A stretch of DNA of 64,000 nucleotides from positions 1 to 64,000 of the forward strand of contig JAFWUX010000223.1 in NCBI GenBank assembly GCA_017523995.1, read 5' to 3'. The translations under genes and the position numbers were made by a program. How positions within the stretch are numbered: position 1 is the stretch's first letter; every line of letters begins with the position of its first letter. Shown piece after piece: positions 18,064 through 28,400 of this stretch. Source of the DNA: Oscillospiraceae bacterium. Lineage in GTDB: Bacteria > Bacillota_A > Clostridia > Oscillospirales > Ruminococcaceae. The notes below the pieces were generated by a model, which saw only the letters and a list, made by a program, of their open reading frames with translations, was not told the origin of the DNA and did not search any database.

Positions 18064-19935
18064 ATGAAACACAAAAAACTGCTCTCGCTGCTGATGACAG
18101 CAGTGACCGGCATATCCGCCGCCGCAATTCCGACGATTTTGCAGGAGTCGCCCTGCCTGACGGCTTTTGCAGAAACCGGTCAATGGCATGAGGATTTTTT
18201 AAACGCTGATATTATCTATGGTTATTATGAAGGCTCCAATGAAGTGATTATTACAAAGGTCTACGGAGAGTTCAAAACGCCTGGGCATGACGTGACAATT
18301 CCGGCGTATATCAAAGGCATGCCTGTTACAACGATCGCAAGTCTCGCATTCAATTGTTCAAAAATTCATTCCGTCAAGCTGCCGGAAACTGTCAAGGTGA
18401 TTGAAGCCCGTGCGTTTGAAGCATGCACGCTTACAAGCATTTCATTGCCGCAATCGCTTGAAACGATCGGAGCGTATGCGTTCTCGCGGTCATGGCTGGA
18501 AAGCGTGACGGTTCCTGCGGGCGTTAAGGTCATTGAGGAAGCCACTTTTTCCGGCTGCGACAGGATGACATCCGTGACGCTGGAAGGCGCCGAGCTGATC
18601 GAGGTAAACGCATTCAATTACTGCTGGAATATTACAGATCTTACGATTCCGGACAACTGCAAAACAAAAGGCAAAGATATGGCGTTTTCAGAGTGCAGGA
18701 GTCTGGAAACGATCAACGGATATCCGGCGCTCACACATGCGACGGACGAAAACGGGGTTCAATATCCGCTGCTGGATCCGCATTGCTACAATTTTGTGAA
18801 TCAGCATTGTTTACGCTGCTTCAATGTGAAATTCATCGAAGATTACTGCACGGAGCTGTGCAATTATGTTGTAGAAACGGAAACGGATCCGTGGATGAAC
18901 GATGCGCTGAAAGCGCGGCAGCTGCACGACTGGCTGATCCGGCATTGCAGATATGATTATGATTATGTGAGCAGTCGGTATGACTTAAAGCACTTTATTT
19001 ATTCCTCATTCTTTTTGAGCTTTGCTACGAGCTCGCCGAGCGATCAGCTGGATGACAAAGAGGGCTTGACGGTCTGCGAGGGATATTCCAAAGCCTATAC
19101 GATGCTGCTGACCGCATGCGGGATCGAATCCTACGTTGTCAATCCGGACATGGGCTCAAACGGGCATGCTTTTAATGCGGTCAAGATCAGAGACGGCGGC
19201 ACAGACAATCTCGGTCACAGCATCGACCAATATTATGAGGTCGATGTGACATGGGATGACAGCGGCAAAGATCCGGTCTCAGGAGATGATCTGGTCTCAT
19301 ATGAGCATTTCCTGAAAAGCGATGCGGAGATGAATGCGCTTCACTGCGGAGATTATCCCATGAAACAAATCGAGGATCTCTTTGACGAGCATGCACTTCT
19401 GAATGTGTATAAGCCGCAGGATGATGCATTCTTTGACCAGATGAAAGCATCGTGCAGCGAATCGCTCAGGGACAGCAACGGCGACGGCATTCAGGATTGT
19501 GACCTGAATCTGGACGGCAAATGGACGAGTGAAGACTGGAGTGCTTTTACGAGCTATCTGCGGTTTTCGTTCGGCATGAACAGCACATTTGAAGATATCA
19601 ACGACCGTCTTGGCGATGTGCTCGACAATCTTCACGCGCTCCATATGAGCTACGGCGAGTATACCTATCTGTCGGCGCCGCAGAATACGTCGGCAGCGGC
19701 AGGCGAAACGGCAGATTTTCAGATTCGGCTGTTCGGCGATGAGCTGACCTATCAGTGGTATGTGTATGACCAGAGCACCGGTCAGTGGAGCAATGCGCCC
19801 TATGACGGTGCGACGGGTGCGACGCTGCATGTTCCGGCGAATGCGCAGACAAACGGAAAGCAGTTTATGTGCTATGTCTGGAATCAGGACGGCTATTATC
19901 TCTATTCCAATCCTGTCACGCTGACGGTCATCTGA
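18064..19935 (+). CDS. LRR_5 / transglutaminase-like / Ig-like secreted protein
   Basis: 623 residues, ATG at 18064 after GGGAGGA. A signal peptide (residues 1-36) is followed by BspA-type LRRs (about 75-200) and a transglutaminase-like fold with an intact candidate triad: C338 (TVCEGYSKAY), H368 (GSNGHAFNAV) and D394 (YYEVDVTWDD). Superfamily members act as cysteine proteases, peptide cyclases or cross-linkers; the reaction here is not known. Next is a divergent EF-hand/dockerin-like segment (DSNGDGIQDCDLNLDGKW, near residue 465-490) that is internal rather than C-terminal. The last 80 or so residues form an Ig-like domain (YQWYVYDQSTGQW). It is a paralogue of the minus-strand gene at 33760, which shares the LRR, transglutaminase and EF-hand parts but lacks the Ig domain. 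Confidence 0.88.
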   Translation: MKHKKLLSLLMTAVTGISAAAIPTILQESPCLTAFAETGQWHEDFLNADIIYGYYEGSNEVIITKVYGEFKTPGHDVTIPAYIKGMPVTTIASLAFNCSKIHSVKLPETVKVIEARAFEACTLTSISLPQSLETIGAYAFSRSWLESVTVPAGVKVIEEATFSGCDRMTSVTLEGAELIEVNAFNYCWNITDLTIPDNCKTKGKDMAFSECRSLETINGYPALTHATDENGVQYPLLDPHCYNFVNQHCLRCFNVKFIEDYCTELCNYVVETETDPWMNDALKARQLHDWLIRHCRYDYDYVSSRYDLKHFIYSSFFLSFATSSPSDQLDDKEGLTVCEGYSKAYTMLLTACGIESYVVNPDMGSNGHAFNAVKIRDGGTDNLGHSIDQYYEVDVTWDDSGKDPVSGDDLVSYEHFLKSDAEMNALHCGDYPMKQIEDLFDEHALLNVYKPQDDAFFDQMKASCSESLRDSNGDGIQDCDLNLDGKWTSEDWSAFTSYLRFSFGMNSTFEDINDRLGDVLDNLHALHMSYGEYTYLSAPQNTSAAAGETADFQIRLFGDELTYQWYVYDQSTGQWSNAPYDGATGATLHVPANAQTNGKQFMCYVWNQDGYYLYSNPVTLTVI

Positions 19936-19952
19936 CCGCAGCATCCAAAAAT

Positions 19953-19994
19953 AAAAAAGGGCGCCCGTACCGGAAGTCCGATACGGGCGTTTTT
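19953..19994. terminator. Bidirectional terminator between convergent genes
   Basis: CGCCCGTA (19962-19969) pairs with TACGGGCG (19982-19989), with TTTTT after it and AAAAAA before it, so it can end both the plus gene at 18064 and the minus S8 protease gene ending at 20013. Confidence 0.88.
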
Positions 19995-20012
19995 GTGCCT
20001 GCTTTTGCAGAT

Positions 20013-23000
20013 TCAGAACACGATGATTCTTGCGATCCTGTTCAGCAGCATGGTCATGTCATCCGCATCCGCCTGCATGTTCAGATTGACGTCGGCATTG
20101 TCCAGACCGTCCGCTGTGATCTTCGCGCTGCGGTCTTCGACCAGAAAACGCGCCAGCAGCACCGCATCTGAAACATCCGTGCTGCCGTCACAGTTGACGT
20201 CGCCGCGGTTCTTCTTGACCGTCCGGAGACTGCCGGTGACCGGATCTGCGTAGTACATTTCCAGATACTCATTATACGTGCCGGACAGTATGACCATTGC
20301 CTGACCGCTGCTTGTCATGAATGCGGCGGATTCATATGCCTGAATGCCGGTTCTCTCGCGGAACGCTTTCTCGCCCAGCTTTGCAAGCTCCGGCATGGTG
20401 TATGCTGCATTTTTCGGGATGACCGGCGGATCGAGCAGATTGCCGCGGTTGCCGTCGCCGTCCGTCACGTCCAGCGTATCCGGATCAATCATCAGCGAAA
20501 AGGTATGCGTAAAATCGCCTGTATACGCGTAATTATAGCAAAGCATGCCGGTATTTTCATACAGGTCGATCCGGTCCCGCGGCGGCACCTCCGCCCTGAC
20601 AGACGCGCTGATATAAGCCGCAGCCAGACCGGTGATCTCCGCTGTCGGACGCAGCTTTGCGAGCTGTTCCGGATCGGTGATGACCGGGATCAGATTGTCG
20701 AATGAATCGCCCTGATGATAATGCGCATGGTCGGCATCATAGGTGAGCAGCAGTTCATCCGTGCCGGCATCCTTTGTGAGAGATCCGAGAATTGTTTTGT
20801 CGCTGTAATGCATCGTAAAATAGCCGTTTTCGCCGATCGTATACGTGAACGGGGTATCTGCATTCACGCCGATGCCGCCGAAGAAATTGAACCCGATATA
20901 CATGATCGTGCCGGTTTTTCCGTCATCATGGAAATACAGCGCAGCATTGTCATGCGTGGATTTGTAAAGACCGGCAGGGATCTCTGTGAGATGATCCGGA
21001 TAGAGATCGAGATGACGGACGAACTGTTCGCCGACGATCTCCCCGTTTTCACGGGTGTATTCATATATGCTTTCATTGCCGCGCCCGGTGAAAATGGACA
21101 GCGTGATATAGTCTTCAAACCAATGATCCGGATCATCCTCATTGTACAGCGTAAAGATCAGTTCATCCGCATGCCGCAGCGTCACCCATTTTTCCGCTGC
21201 ATCGACATGAAAGCGGTCGCGGAAATCCTGCTTCAGCTGCTCGATCAGCTGATTGACCGGATGAAACGGCTGATTGATCCGTCCGGCATACTGCGTCATG
21301 CTTTCGCCGGTCAGCAGCATGCCCGCATGATCGGTGTCCGGATCGTCATATTTGCAGCGGTTATCCGCATAGCGCCGGATCGTCAGATCTTTTTTCTGTT
21401 TGCCGGAGGTGAGCGTCAGTGTGCCGCCCTTTGCCTGATAGCTGTACGCGGTCACGGAGCCGTCAAGGAAGCTGGTATGCGTCACGGCATCGCCGCTGAA
21501 TACGTAGTAGCCCGCATTCGGATCCATCCAAACGCCTTTTCGCGCAGCCATGTCTTCCGCGGCGGTACCGGCGTCGTAGATCTCCGCGAAATTGTATGCC
21601 TCATCCAGAACGGTAAAGGAGTAGTCCGTCAGATCGGTGATGTCGTATTTGACTTCCCAGACGCCGGATGCATCGGGTTCCGGTTCGAGTACGTCCACAT
21701 AATTGAACCGCTGCCCTTCCTCGTAAGCAGAGATCGAGAAGAATTTGCGGATCGCGTAGGGGAGTGCCTCTGTCACAAAACCGCCTGCTTCGAGATCCAT
21801 ATCGCAGCTGTCCGCATAGCCCTTGTCGCCGAACAGATAGCTGTTCACGGCAGACATGATATCAGGATCTGCCGAAGCGCGTCCGGAACCGGTTCCGGTG
21901 ACGATCATGCCCTGCAGCTGCCGGTTATCCGATGACTTGATGACAAGGTACTTCTTCCCGTTTTCCTCGGTGATCCGGTGCGTGACCTGCGGCTTTGTGC
22001 GGTCGATGTGCACCGTGCTCCGGATCACCTGCGGGCGCTCTGCGGATCCCTGATAGTCGATCATGATTTTGTATACGAAAGTATAGTCTTCCTCTTTCAG
22101 CGCTGAAAAATCAAAATCCTCGCCGATCATGCTGACCGGCTCCGAATAGAGCACGTTTCCGTCCGGATCAATCAGCTCTGTATGATAGTGACAGGAAAGC
22201 CGGACGCTGTCCTGATTTCCGCCGTATGAAAACAGCGCATCTGCGATCGAATCATTGTTCGGGGAGATCCAGCATTCATCCTTTGCAGAGGAAAGCAGCT
22301 TTTTCTCCGCAGCCGTTGCATACTGTTCCAGCAGTTCGGAAACGCTGCGATCCGGAGTGAGCTCGCTGTCCGGCACGCGCGAAAGGATCTCCTGACAGAG
22401 CGCGCCCAGATGCACGATAGATTCCGGTTTCGCTTCCTGCTGTATGCCGAGCCGGATTGTCGGATAACCGGTTCCGGGGGTGACGACCGGGATCTGCGCC
22501 CAGTCGCCGTGATAGCCGAGCAGCGGGATCGAAATATCCGCGCTGTTCTGCGCGCCCGAAAGCAGCAGATAGCCCTCGACGAAAAAGCCGTTGCGGAATG
22601 TCTGTTCCAGCTTCCGGCACTGTTCCGTATCGAGGCTGACGCTGACCGTCGCGGTTTTCGTTTCGCCGGCAGCGACCGTCACGGGTGCGCTGAAATCGCT
22701 TGTGCAGCGGAGTTCCTGCTGACCGCGCAGGATCTCGTGCCCCAGGCCAGCATCAAAAAACACGCCGTCTGTGGTCAGACGGATCTCTGCCTGCGGGAAT
22801 GTCACGGCTTCATCGCTGCTGTTTGTAAACATGACCGGAAAACTGAAATCATCGCCGAGCTGATCGAACAGATTGACCTTTGCGTCGCCTGCTTCACCGG
22901 TCATCAGCACCTTTGCGTCAAGCGCTCTGTCCAGCGCAACCATGCCGGCGCCCTGCCGTCTCGGCGTCACAAAAAGGTCATCTTCCTGATATGGATAAGC

Positions 23001-24860
23001 CGTATTCATGAGCAGACGCCGGACATAAGCGTTAAAATCCGAGCCGGTCAGTTCAGTGCCCTGTTTTTTGAGATATTCGCGGAGCACTGCCGTACAGCCC
23101 GCGATATAGGGCGAGGACATCGAGGTGCCGGACATCGTGCGTTCGCCGCCGTCATATGCAGCAGAGCGCACATTGCCGCCGATACCCATGATATCCGGAC
23201 GCAGATCGAGCGACTGCTTCACGCCCCACGAGGTAAACGTGCTGACCGTTTGATCCGTCTGCACGCGCTTCACCTTTTCGCCGGTGATGATGACGGTGCG
23301 GTCTTCGGCGGTGCGCATTGCCTGCCCGTCTTCATAGGAGATCAGATTCATCGCGGCACCGAAATCGTTCGGGATATACTGCATGCCGTCCGATTCTTCC
23401 TTATCCGAGACAAGCACCGCGGCTGCACCCCGCTTTTCCGCTGCTTCGGACATGACAGAAAACAGCTCGGAGCCTCTCTGCACCAGTGCAATGCGTCCTT
23501 CCAGATCGCCTGCTTTCAGGAAATCTGCCCGCGAACCGCTGCCGCAGTCCACAAATTCATATGCGCCGGGCGTCAGGCTGTCGGCAAGATATGTGATCGC
23601 GCCCATGGAATCGAGCATCGGCATGCAGAGGATCTTTCTGCCGCCGCACACGACCGTTCCGTATTCGGTCTCGCCGGTGTTGTCCGCGGACGCGACCATC
23701 AGCACAGGCGAACCGAGCTCCGGCGTATAATTCATCATATTACTGTCCGGATTGTCCGGAACCGGCGGCTCATTCCACGAGTAGGTGCCGTTATCGCCGT
23801 TTCCGGCGGAATTGCAGACGGTCACGCCTGCGCGGTCGGCGGCAAAAATCGCATCCGAGATCGGGTTTTCGCCCCATTTCTCGCTGACGCCGCCCCAGCT
23901 CATGTTGATGACGTCGGCATGCAGCTTCACGGCATCCTCGATCGCCGCAAGACCTGCTTCCGGACTGATCCCGCGGCTGCCGGTTCCGACACCGAAGAAC
24001 ATCAGCTGCGCATCCTTCGCGATGCCGCTGTAAACCGTTCCGTCGTCGCCGGTGAAGGTGTTGCCCGCCGCAATGCCGCTGACATGTGTGCCGTGGTAGC
24101 TGTCTCGATCCGGTACGCCGCCGTATGGATCGTCGTCCACATAGTCCATGACAAACGGGAGTTTATTGCTGATATAGGCATAATCAGCATCTGCATCAAT
24201 ATTCAGCGCACCGCTGCCGATGATATCCTCGACCTCCTCGCGGCTGACCGCAGTTTCAATGCCGTCCGCAAGTGCATCGAACATCGGATGCGTGATATCC
24301 AGCTCCGAATCAATGACCGCGATGACCTGTCCCTCGCCGGAACAGCCGGTCTGATCTGCAAAAGCGGGGTAACCGCTGAGCGCCGCGGCGCGGTTCATCT
24401 GCGGCAGGACGATCTCCTCTGAAACCGTCACGCTGTCCACGTCCGGCAGCGCCCGCACCTGTTCGATCAGGTTTTCCGGCAGTTTGCAGCTGAATCCGTT
24501 ATAGAGCGTGGTGTAGCTGAAACCGATCTTCAGCGCCGGATAGATCTGCCGGATGCGTTCCTGCACAGAACGCTGAATGGCTTTGTTTTGCTTGGCGATC
24601 TGCGCGGCGGCATCCGTATCGAGATAGTCTGCGCCCTGTCCGAGCGCATCGGGCTGTTCCATTATGGCGCCGCCGGAAACACGGACGATCACCGTGACCG
24701 GCTCACTGCATTCTGTCTGCTGTACATATGATGCGGCGCGATCTGCGGACGGGATCTGTGCTGCAAGTCCCTGCAAAACGCCGCCGCCTGCTGACCATGA
24801 CAAAGCTGCCGCAGCCGCAGTCGAAAGGCAGAATACCCGTTTCAGAATCGGGTGTTTCAT
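20013..24860 (-). CDS. Lactocepin-like S8 (subtilisin) cell-surface protease with dockerin
   Basis: Start set at 24860 (MKHPILKRVFCLSTAAAAALSW), 9 nt after AAAGGA; the frame extends upstream without a ribosome site. The 1,615-residue product has a signal peptide, an inhibitor-I9-like propeptide (about 50-150), and a subtilase domain with D184 (VIAVIDSELD), H256 (SYHGTHVSGIAAG) and the Ser of GTSMSSPYIAG. A PA-like insertion between His and Ser (ILCMPMLDSMGAITYLADSL onward) is typical of C5a-peptidase/lactocepin enzymes. Fn3-like and uncharacterised C-terminal domains follow, then a dockerin (DVNCDGSTDVSDAVLLARF). The catalytic triad is complete, so activity is expected; substrates are probably host, dietary or bacterial surface proteins. 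It is a tandem paralogue of the next protease gene (25479). Confidence 0.93.
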   Translation of the reverse strand: MKHPILKRVFCLSTAAAAALSWSAGGGVLQGLAAQIPSADRAASYVQQTECSEPVTVIVRVSGGAIMEQPDALGQGADYLDTDAAAQIAKQNKAIQRSVQERIRQIYPALKIGFSYTTLYNGFSCKLPENLIEQVRALPDVDSVTVSEEIVLPQMNRAAALSGYPAFADQTGCSGEGQVIAVIDSELDITHPMFDALADGIETAVSREEVEDIIGSGALNIDADADYAYISNKLPFVMDYVDDDPYGGVPDRDSYHGTHVSGIAAGNTFTGDDGTVYSGIAKDAQLMFFGVGTGSRGISPEAGLAAIEDAVKLHADVINMSWGGVSEKWGENPISDAIFAADRAGVTVCNSAGNGDNGTYSWNEPPVPDNPDSNMMNYTPELGSPVLMVASADNTGETEYGTVVCGGRKILCMPMLDSMGAITYLADSLTPGAYEFVDCGSGSRADFLKAGDLEGRIALVQRGSELFSVMSEAAEKRGAAAVLVSDKEESDGMQYIPNDFGAAMNLISYEDGQAMRTAEDRTVIITGEKVKRVQTDQTVSTFTSWGVKQSLDLRPDIMGIGGNVRSAAYDGGERTMSGTSMSSPYIAGCTAVLREYLKKQGTELTGSDFNAYVRRLLMNTAYPYQEDDLFVTPRRQGAGMVALDRALDAKVLMTGEAGDAKVNLFDQLGDDFSFPVMFTNSSDEAVTFPQAEIRLTTDGVFFDAGLGHEILRGQQELRCTSDFSAPVTVAAGETKTATVSVSLDTEQCRKLEQTFRNGFFVEGYLLLSGAQNSADISIPLLGYHGDWAQIPVVTPGTGYPTIRLGIQQEAKPESIVHLGALCQEILSRVPDSELTPDRSVSELLEQYATAAEKKLLSSAKDECWISPNNDSIADALFSYGGNQDSVRLSCHYHTELIDPDGNVLYSEPVSMIGEDFDFSALKEEDYTFVYKIMIDYQGSAERPQVIRSTVHIDRTKPQVTHRITEENGKKYLVIKSSDNRQLQGMIVTGTGSGRASADPDIMSAVNSYLFGDKGYADSCDMDLEAGGFVTEALPYAIRKFFSISAYEEGQRFNYVDVLEPEPDASGVWEVKYDITDLTDYSFTVLDEAYNFAEIYDAGTAAEDMAARKGVWMDPNAGYYVFSGDAVTHTSFLDGSVTAYSYQAKGGTLTLTSGKQKKDLTIRRYADNRCKYDDPDTDHAGMLLTGESMTQYAGRINQPFHPVNQLIEQLKQDFRDRFHVDAAEKWVTLRHADELIFTLYNEDDPDHWFEDYITLSIFTGRGNESIYEYTRENGEIVGEQFVRHLDLYPDHLTEIPAGLYKSTHDNAALYFHDDGKTGTIMYIGFNFFGGIGVNADTPFTYTIGENGYFTMHYSDKTILGSLTKDAGTDELLLTYDADHAHYHQGDSFDNLIPVITDPEQLAKLRPTAEITGLAAAYISASVRAEVPPRDRIDLYENTGMLCYNYAYTGDFTHTFSLMIDPDTLDVTDGDGNRGNLLDPPVIPKNAAYTMPELAKLGEKAFRERTGIQAYESAAFMTSSGQAMVILSGTYNEYLEMYYADPVTGSLRTVKKNRGDVNCDGSTDVSDAVLLARFLVEDRSAKITADGLDNADVNLNMQADADDMTMLLNRIARIIVF

Positions 24861-24920
24861 TTTTATCATTCCTTTCCGTTCAATCTGAATGTCAGTTGTT
24901 GTTTCGCAGCATGCAAAATC

Positions 24921-24945
24921 ATTCCGGAGCCGGTACATCCGGAAT
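24921..24945 (-). other. Leader hairpin in the S8 protease mRNA
   Basis: ATTCCGGA and TCCGGAAT form an 8 bp stem within the roughly 140 nt leader, upstream of the ribosome binding site. Function not evident. Confidence 0.35.
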
Positions 24946-25007
24946 GCCGGATTCCGGATCCTGTTTTCCGCGATCCGTCCGGCAAATCATATAAATACTG
25001 CAAAATC

Positions 25008-25036
25008 ATCATAGCATAATATTGAACAAAATGCAA
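25008..25036 (-). promoter_or_regulatory. Promoter of the first S8 protease gene
   Basis: Minus strand TTGCAT (25036-25031), 17 nt, TATGAT (25013-25008), leaving a leader of about 140 nt. Confidence 0.75.
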
Positions 25037-25070
25037 GAGGTTTGACCTTGCTTCATAAAATTTAAGAATC

Positions 25071-25111
25071 GAAAAAAGAGAGAGCACCGGAGCAGTACGC
25101 TCCGGGCTCTC
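25071..25111 (-). terminator. Terminator of the second S8 protease transcript
   Basis: On the minus strand GAGAGC and CCGGAGC arms (one bulge) pair across AGTAC and run into TTTTTTC. It lies about 370 nt beyond the stop at 25479, so the message would carry the hairpin repeat block 25122-25477 in its 3' UTR. Confidence 0.75.
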
Positions 25112-25121
25112 CCAGCTTGTA

Positions 25122-25302
25122 TATAAAGTGTCTCCGACGGATTTCTAATGAGGGCTCCGCCCTCAAACTCCTGCTTAAGGGCTGCGAGCCCTTAAGAATC
25201 CCATTTTGTGTGATAATAAAAAATATATGTATATGCTTGTTTTTCGCAAAAATGGGATTCCAAAGGGACAGTGTCCCTTTGGCGGGTTTGGGCGGAGCCC
25301 AA
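25122..25302. repeat. Cluster of five adjacent hairpins in intergenic DNA
   Basis: In order: GAGGGCTCCGCCCTC (25150-25164), CTTAAGGGC/GCCCTTAAG (25174-25196), a 12 bp inverted repeat GAATCCCATTTT/AAAATGGGATTC (25196-25207 with 25249-25260), CCAAAGGGACA/TGTCCCTTTGG (25260-25282) and TTGGGC/GCCCAA (25288-25302). The left edge TATAAAGTG..TCTCCGACGGATTT recurs at 29972. No coding frame is convincing. Confidence 0.8.
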
Positions 25303-25306
25303 TATG

Positions 25307-25477
25307 AATCATCGCGCAGCGATACCGCCGTTTTTCACTTTTCATTCTTCACCATTCACCATTCACTTTTTCGCTGGGAGCAGTAACCTTTGAGAAGCCG
25401 CCCCGCGGCGTGTACTGCGAATGTTGGGAGAGCCACGCTGCCGGTCCCCGGAGGGAAATGCCCGCGGGGGCTCCCCG
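25307..25477. repeat. Dispersed intergenic repeat, copy A, with heptamer array
   Basis: It contains AATCATCGCGCAGCGATACC (25307-25326), six 7-mers of TTTTCAC/CATTCAC type (25332-25373), AGCAGTAACCTTTGAGAAGC, a GCCGC/GCGGC hairpin, and a GC-rich CCGGAGGG...GGGGGCTCCCCG unit ending next to the stop codon of the S8 protease gene at 25479. The same modules in the same order occur at 35538-35631 and 35925-36093. Confidence 0.85.
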
Positions 25478-25478
25478 C

Positions 25479-28400
25479 TCAGAACACGATCTGTCTTGCG
25501 ATGAACAGCATCATCATAGTGAGATCATCCGGATCAAGCGTGCCGTTCATGTTGCAGTCGCTGTTGCGCAGACCGTTTTCCGTGACCTTTGCCGCCTTGT
25601 CCTCGACCAGCATCCGCGCGGTCAGCACCGCATCCGAAACGTCCACCTTTCCGCTGCAGTCCGTATCGCCGCGGATGAACCCGCTCTCTGCAATGAAATT
25701 CCGCGTCGTGCCGTCCGGCAGCTTGGCGATGCCTGTTTTCAGATCAAAGGTCAGGCTGTATGTGCCGATCAGCTCGCCGTCCGGCGAATAGTACGTATTT
25801 TCGTACAAAACAACCGCATCCTGCTGTATCTTCCGTGTCGCGCTGATCGGCAGTCTGATGCCGGTAAATTCAGCAAAATACGGCTGCACAAACAGCATGT
25901 CCGCTTCGTCGGGACTGGTCATCACATAGCCGTCCGCGGATCGCAGGTCGGTCGGATAGAGCGTTTCCTCATTCAGACCGCTGACGCCGAGGAATGTCGC
26001 AAAAATGCCGCGCATATGCACGCCGCCGTCTGCCGTTTCATCGAGCGTGCCGGAAAGCTTTTCATCTTCCGCGGAGAGCGGATCGAGCGTGAGCAGCATG
26101 CTTTCGCTCGGCTCCAAGCTGTATGCCCAGTTGTATTCGTATGTGTAGGTATAGCTGTGCGGATGCAGCGGATCCGCAAACGGAACGATGCGGATCGTAT
26201 CCGCTGTTACCTCATAGAGCGCATACAGACTGCGGTAGACACCGGGCTGCAGCGGACAGGGCTTATTTGGATTGACGCCGGGATCGGTCGTGTTTTCTGC
26301 GATTTCCGTCAGATTGAGCGCGCGGTCAAGCACATTGATGCTGTAACACGAAAAATCGGTGATGTCATAGGACAGCGAATATCTGCCGTTTTCATCCGGC
26401 TTTGCCTCGATCACATCCGAAAAATCGAACTGTTCCGACCATTCCAGCGCACTCGGATCCTCGATCAGCATTCGCAGCAGCGGCGCAGAACTATCATAAT
26501 GCGGATACGGCTCGCCTTGAAGTGTCTCCAGATAATCCGCATCGACAGAACAGTTGCTCCATTTCAGACTGTCCTTCAGATAAAAGAGCGGCAGCATGCC
26601 GAACCGCACCTTTTTGTCCGGCTGATAATCGCCGGCGATGCCGCCCTGTCCCTTGCCGACAATTACGATGCTGTCGAGGTGCTTGTCCGACACATTCAGC
26701 TTCAGGATCTTTCTGCCGTTCTCCGTGACGGTCTCCGTGCGGACATCCGGCGCGGTTTTGTCGATCGTAAAGGGCTGCACGATCGTTTCGACCTGCTTCC
26801 GGTCGGTGTCGGATTCCCGCTGCAAGGTCAGCTCTGCGGTATAATCGCCCTCCGGGAAGGATGTCAGTGAATTGCCGGTCGAGAAGCCGGTATAACGACC
26901 GAACACTTCAAATTGCTCTGTGAAATATTTGTATTGCGCAGCGGGCAGGATGTTTCCGGCACTGTCGCGCAGCGTCATGCCTTCCGCAAACAGCTTATAC
27001 GGGGTATAGACCGCAACAGAGGGCTGATCGCCGAACCCGTCCATGTTCGGGGAAACGACCACCGGTGCGAGCCTGTCTATGCAGGAAAGATCATCCAGAA
27101 AATCAGCAAAAAACGGTGAAAAGATCTTTTCAGAAACCGTATCCCGATCCAGTCCCGCCTCTTTCAGCAGATTCTGATCCATTTCAATGATTTTCTGACA
27201 TTGCAAGAGATTCTGCATTTTGCGGTTCAGATAATCCCGCTCGCGGTCGTCGAGCATCTCATTATAAACGGCTTCCGTTTTTTTCTGCCAGCCCGCAAGC
27301 GAGTACGTTTCTGCGTGCGAGCTGCCGTTTGTCACGGTGATGCCGCTTTGCAGATTCGTCCACAGCGGAATATCGAAAAAGTCATCGGAGAAGCCTGCGA
27401 CGGGAATCGAAATATCCGCATGGTTCTCTGCGCCTTCCAGCAGCAGATAGCCCTCGATGTAAAAGCCGCAGGGGAAGGTCTCGCGGATCTCCGCTGCCTG
27501 CTGTTCATCGAGCTGCACGCTGACCGTCACGGTCTTTTCCGTTCCGGCAGGGATCTCCTGCAAGCCGCTGCAGTCCGCCGTAAATTGCAGCGCCTGCTGC
27601 TCTTTCAGGAGCATCATCTTTTCATAGATATCATATGCAGCCGTATCGGTCGTCAGCTCCAGCCGGACGGATGAGAACCGCACGTCCTCTGTGCCGGTAT
27701 TCGTGACCGTGACGGGGAACCGGAACGATGTGCCGAGTTTGTCGCGCAGGCTGATCTTGGATTCGCCCTCTTTGCCGGTCAGCAGGACGGTCGTTTGCAG
27801 CGCGCGCTCCATGGAGATCAGTCCGGCGCCCTGTCTGCGCGGTGAAACATACAGCCCGTTTTCCTGATACGGCACCGCAGAGGTCATCAGCAGATTGCGG
27901 ATGTATTTCTGCCGCGCATTGCCGGTCAGTTCGCAGCCGGTCTTGTTGAGATGCTCCTGCAGCAGCGCGATGCAGCCGGCAACATAGGGCGATGCCATGG
28001 ATGTGCCGGAAGCGACCATCGTGCCGTTTTCATACGCCGCAGATTCGACCATGCCGCCGATGCCCATGATATCCGGACGCAGCTCCAGCGAGGGCGCCAT
28101 GCCCCAGCTTGTGTAGGAGCTGACATAGGAATCGTTCCTGACTGTCCGGCGTTCGGCGGTAACCGTGACGGTCTGATCTGCGGCATTTGCCATTTTCATG
28201 CCTGCCGACCGACCGATCAGTGCAAGCGGCAGATCTGCCTCACTGATCATGACGATGCGGATATCATCTGTTGTATTATAAATGATGCCGCCGACCGCAC
28301 CTGCCTGCTTTGCAGCTTCTGCCATTTCCTCGAAGCGGTAGATACCGCGGCGCAGCAGCGCGATCTTTCCGGTCAGATCCATTTGCGAAACGATCTCCGG

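Noticed and set aside
22410..24422. Long plus-strand open frame opposite the first S8 protease
   Set aside because: Arg/His/Ala-biased shadow frame without start context or domains; the minus strand has a complete catalytic triad.
25117..25386. Plus-strand open frame through the hairpin cluster
   Set aside because: Composed of repeat DNA with no ribosome site and no domain.
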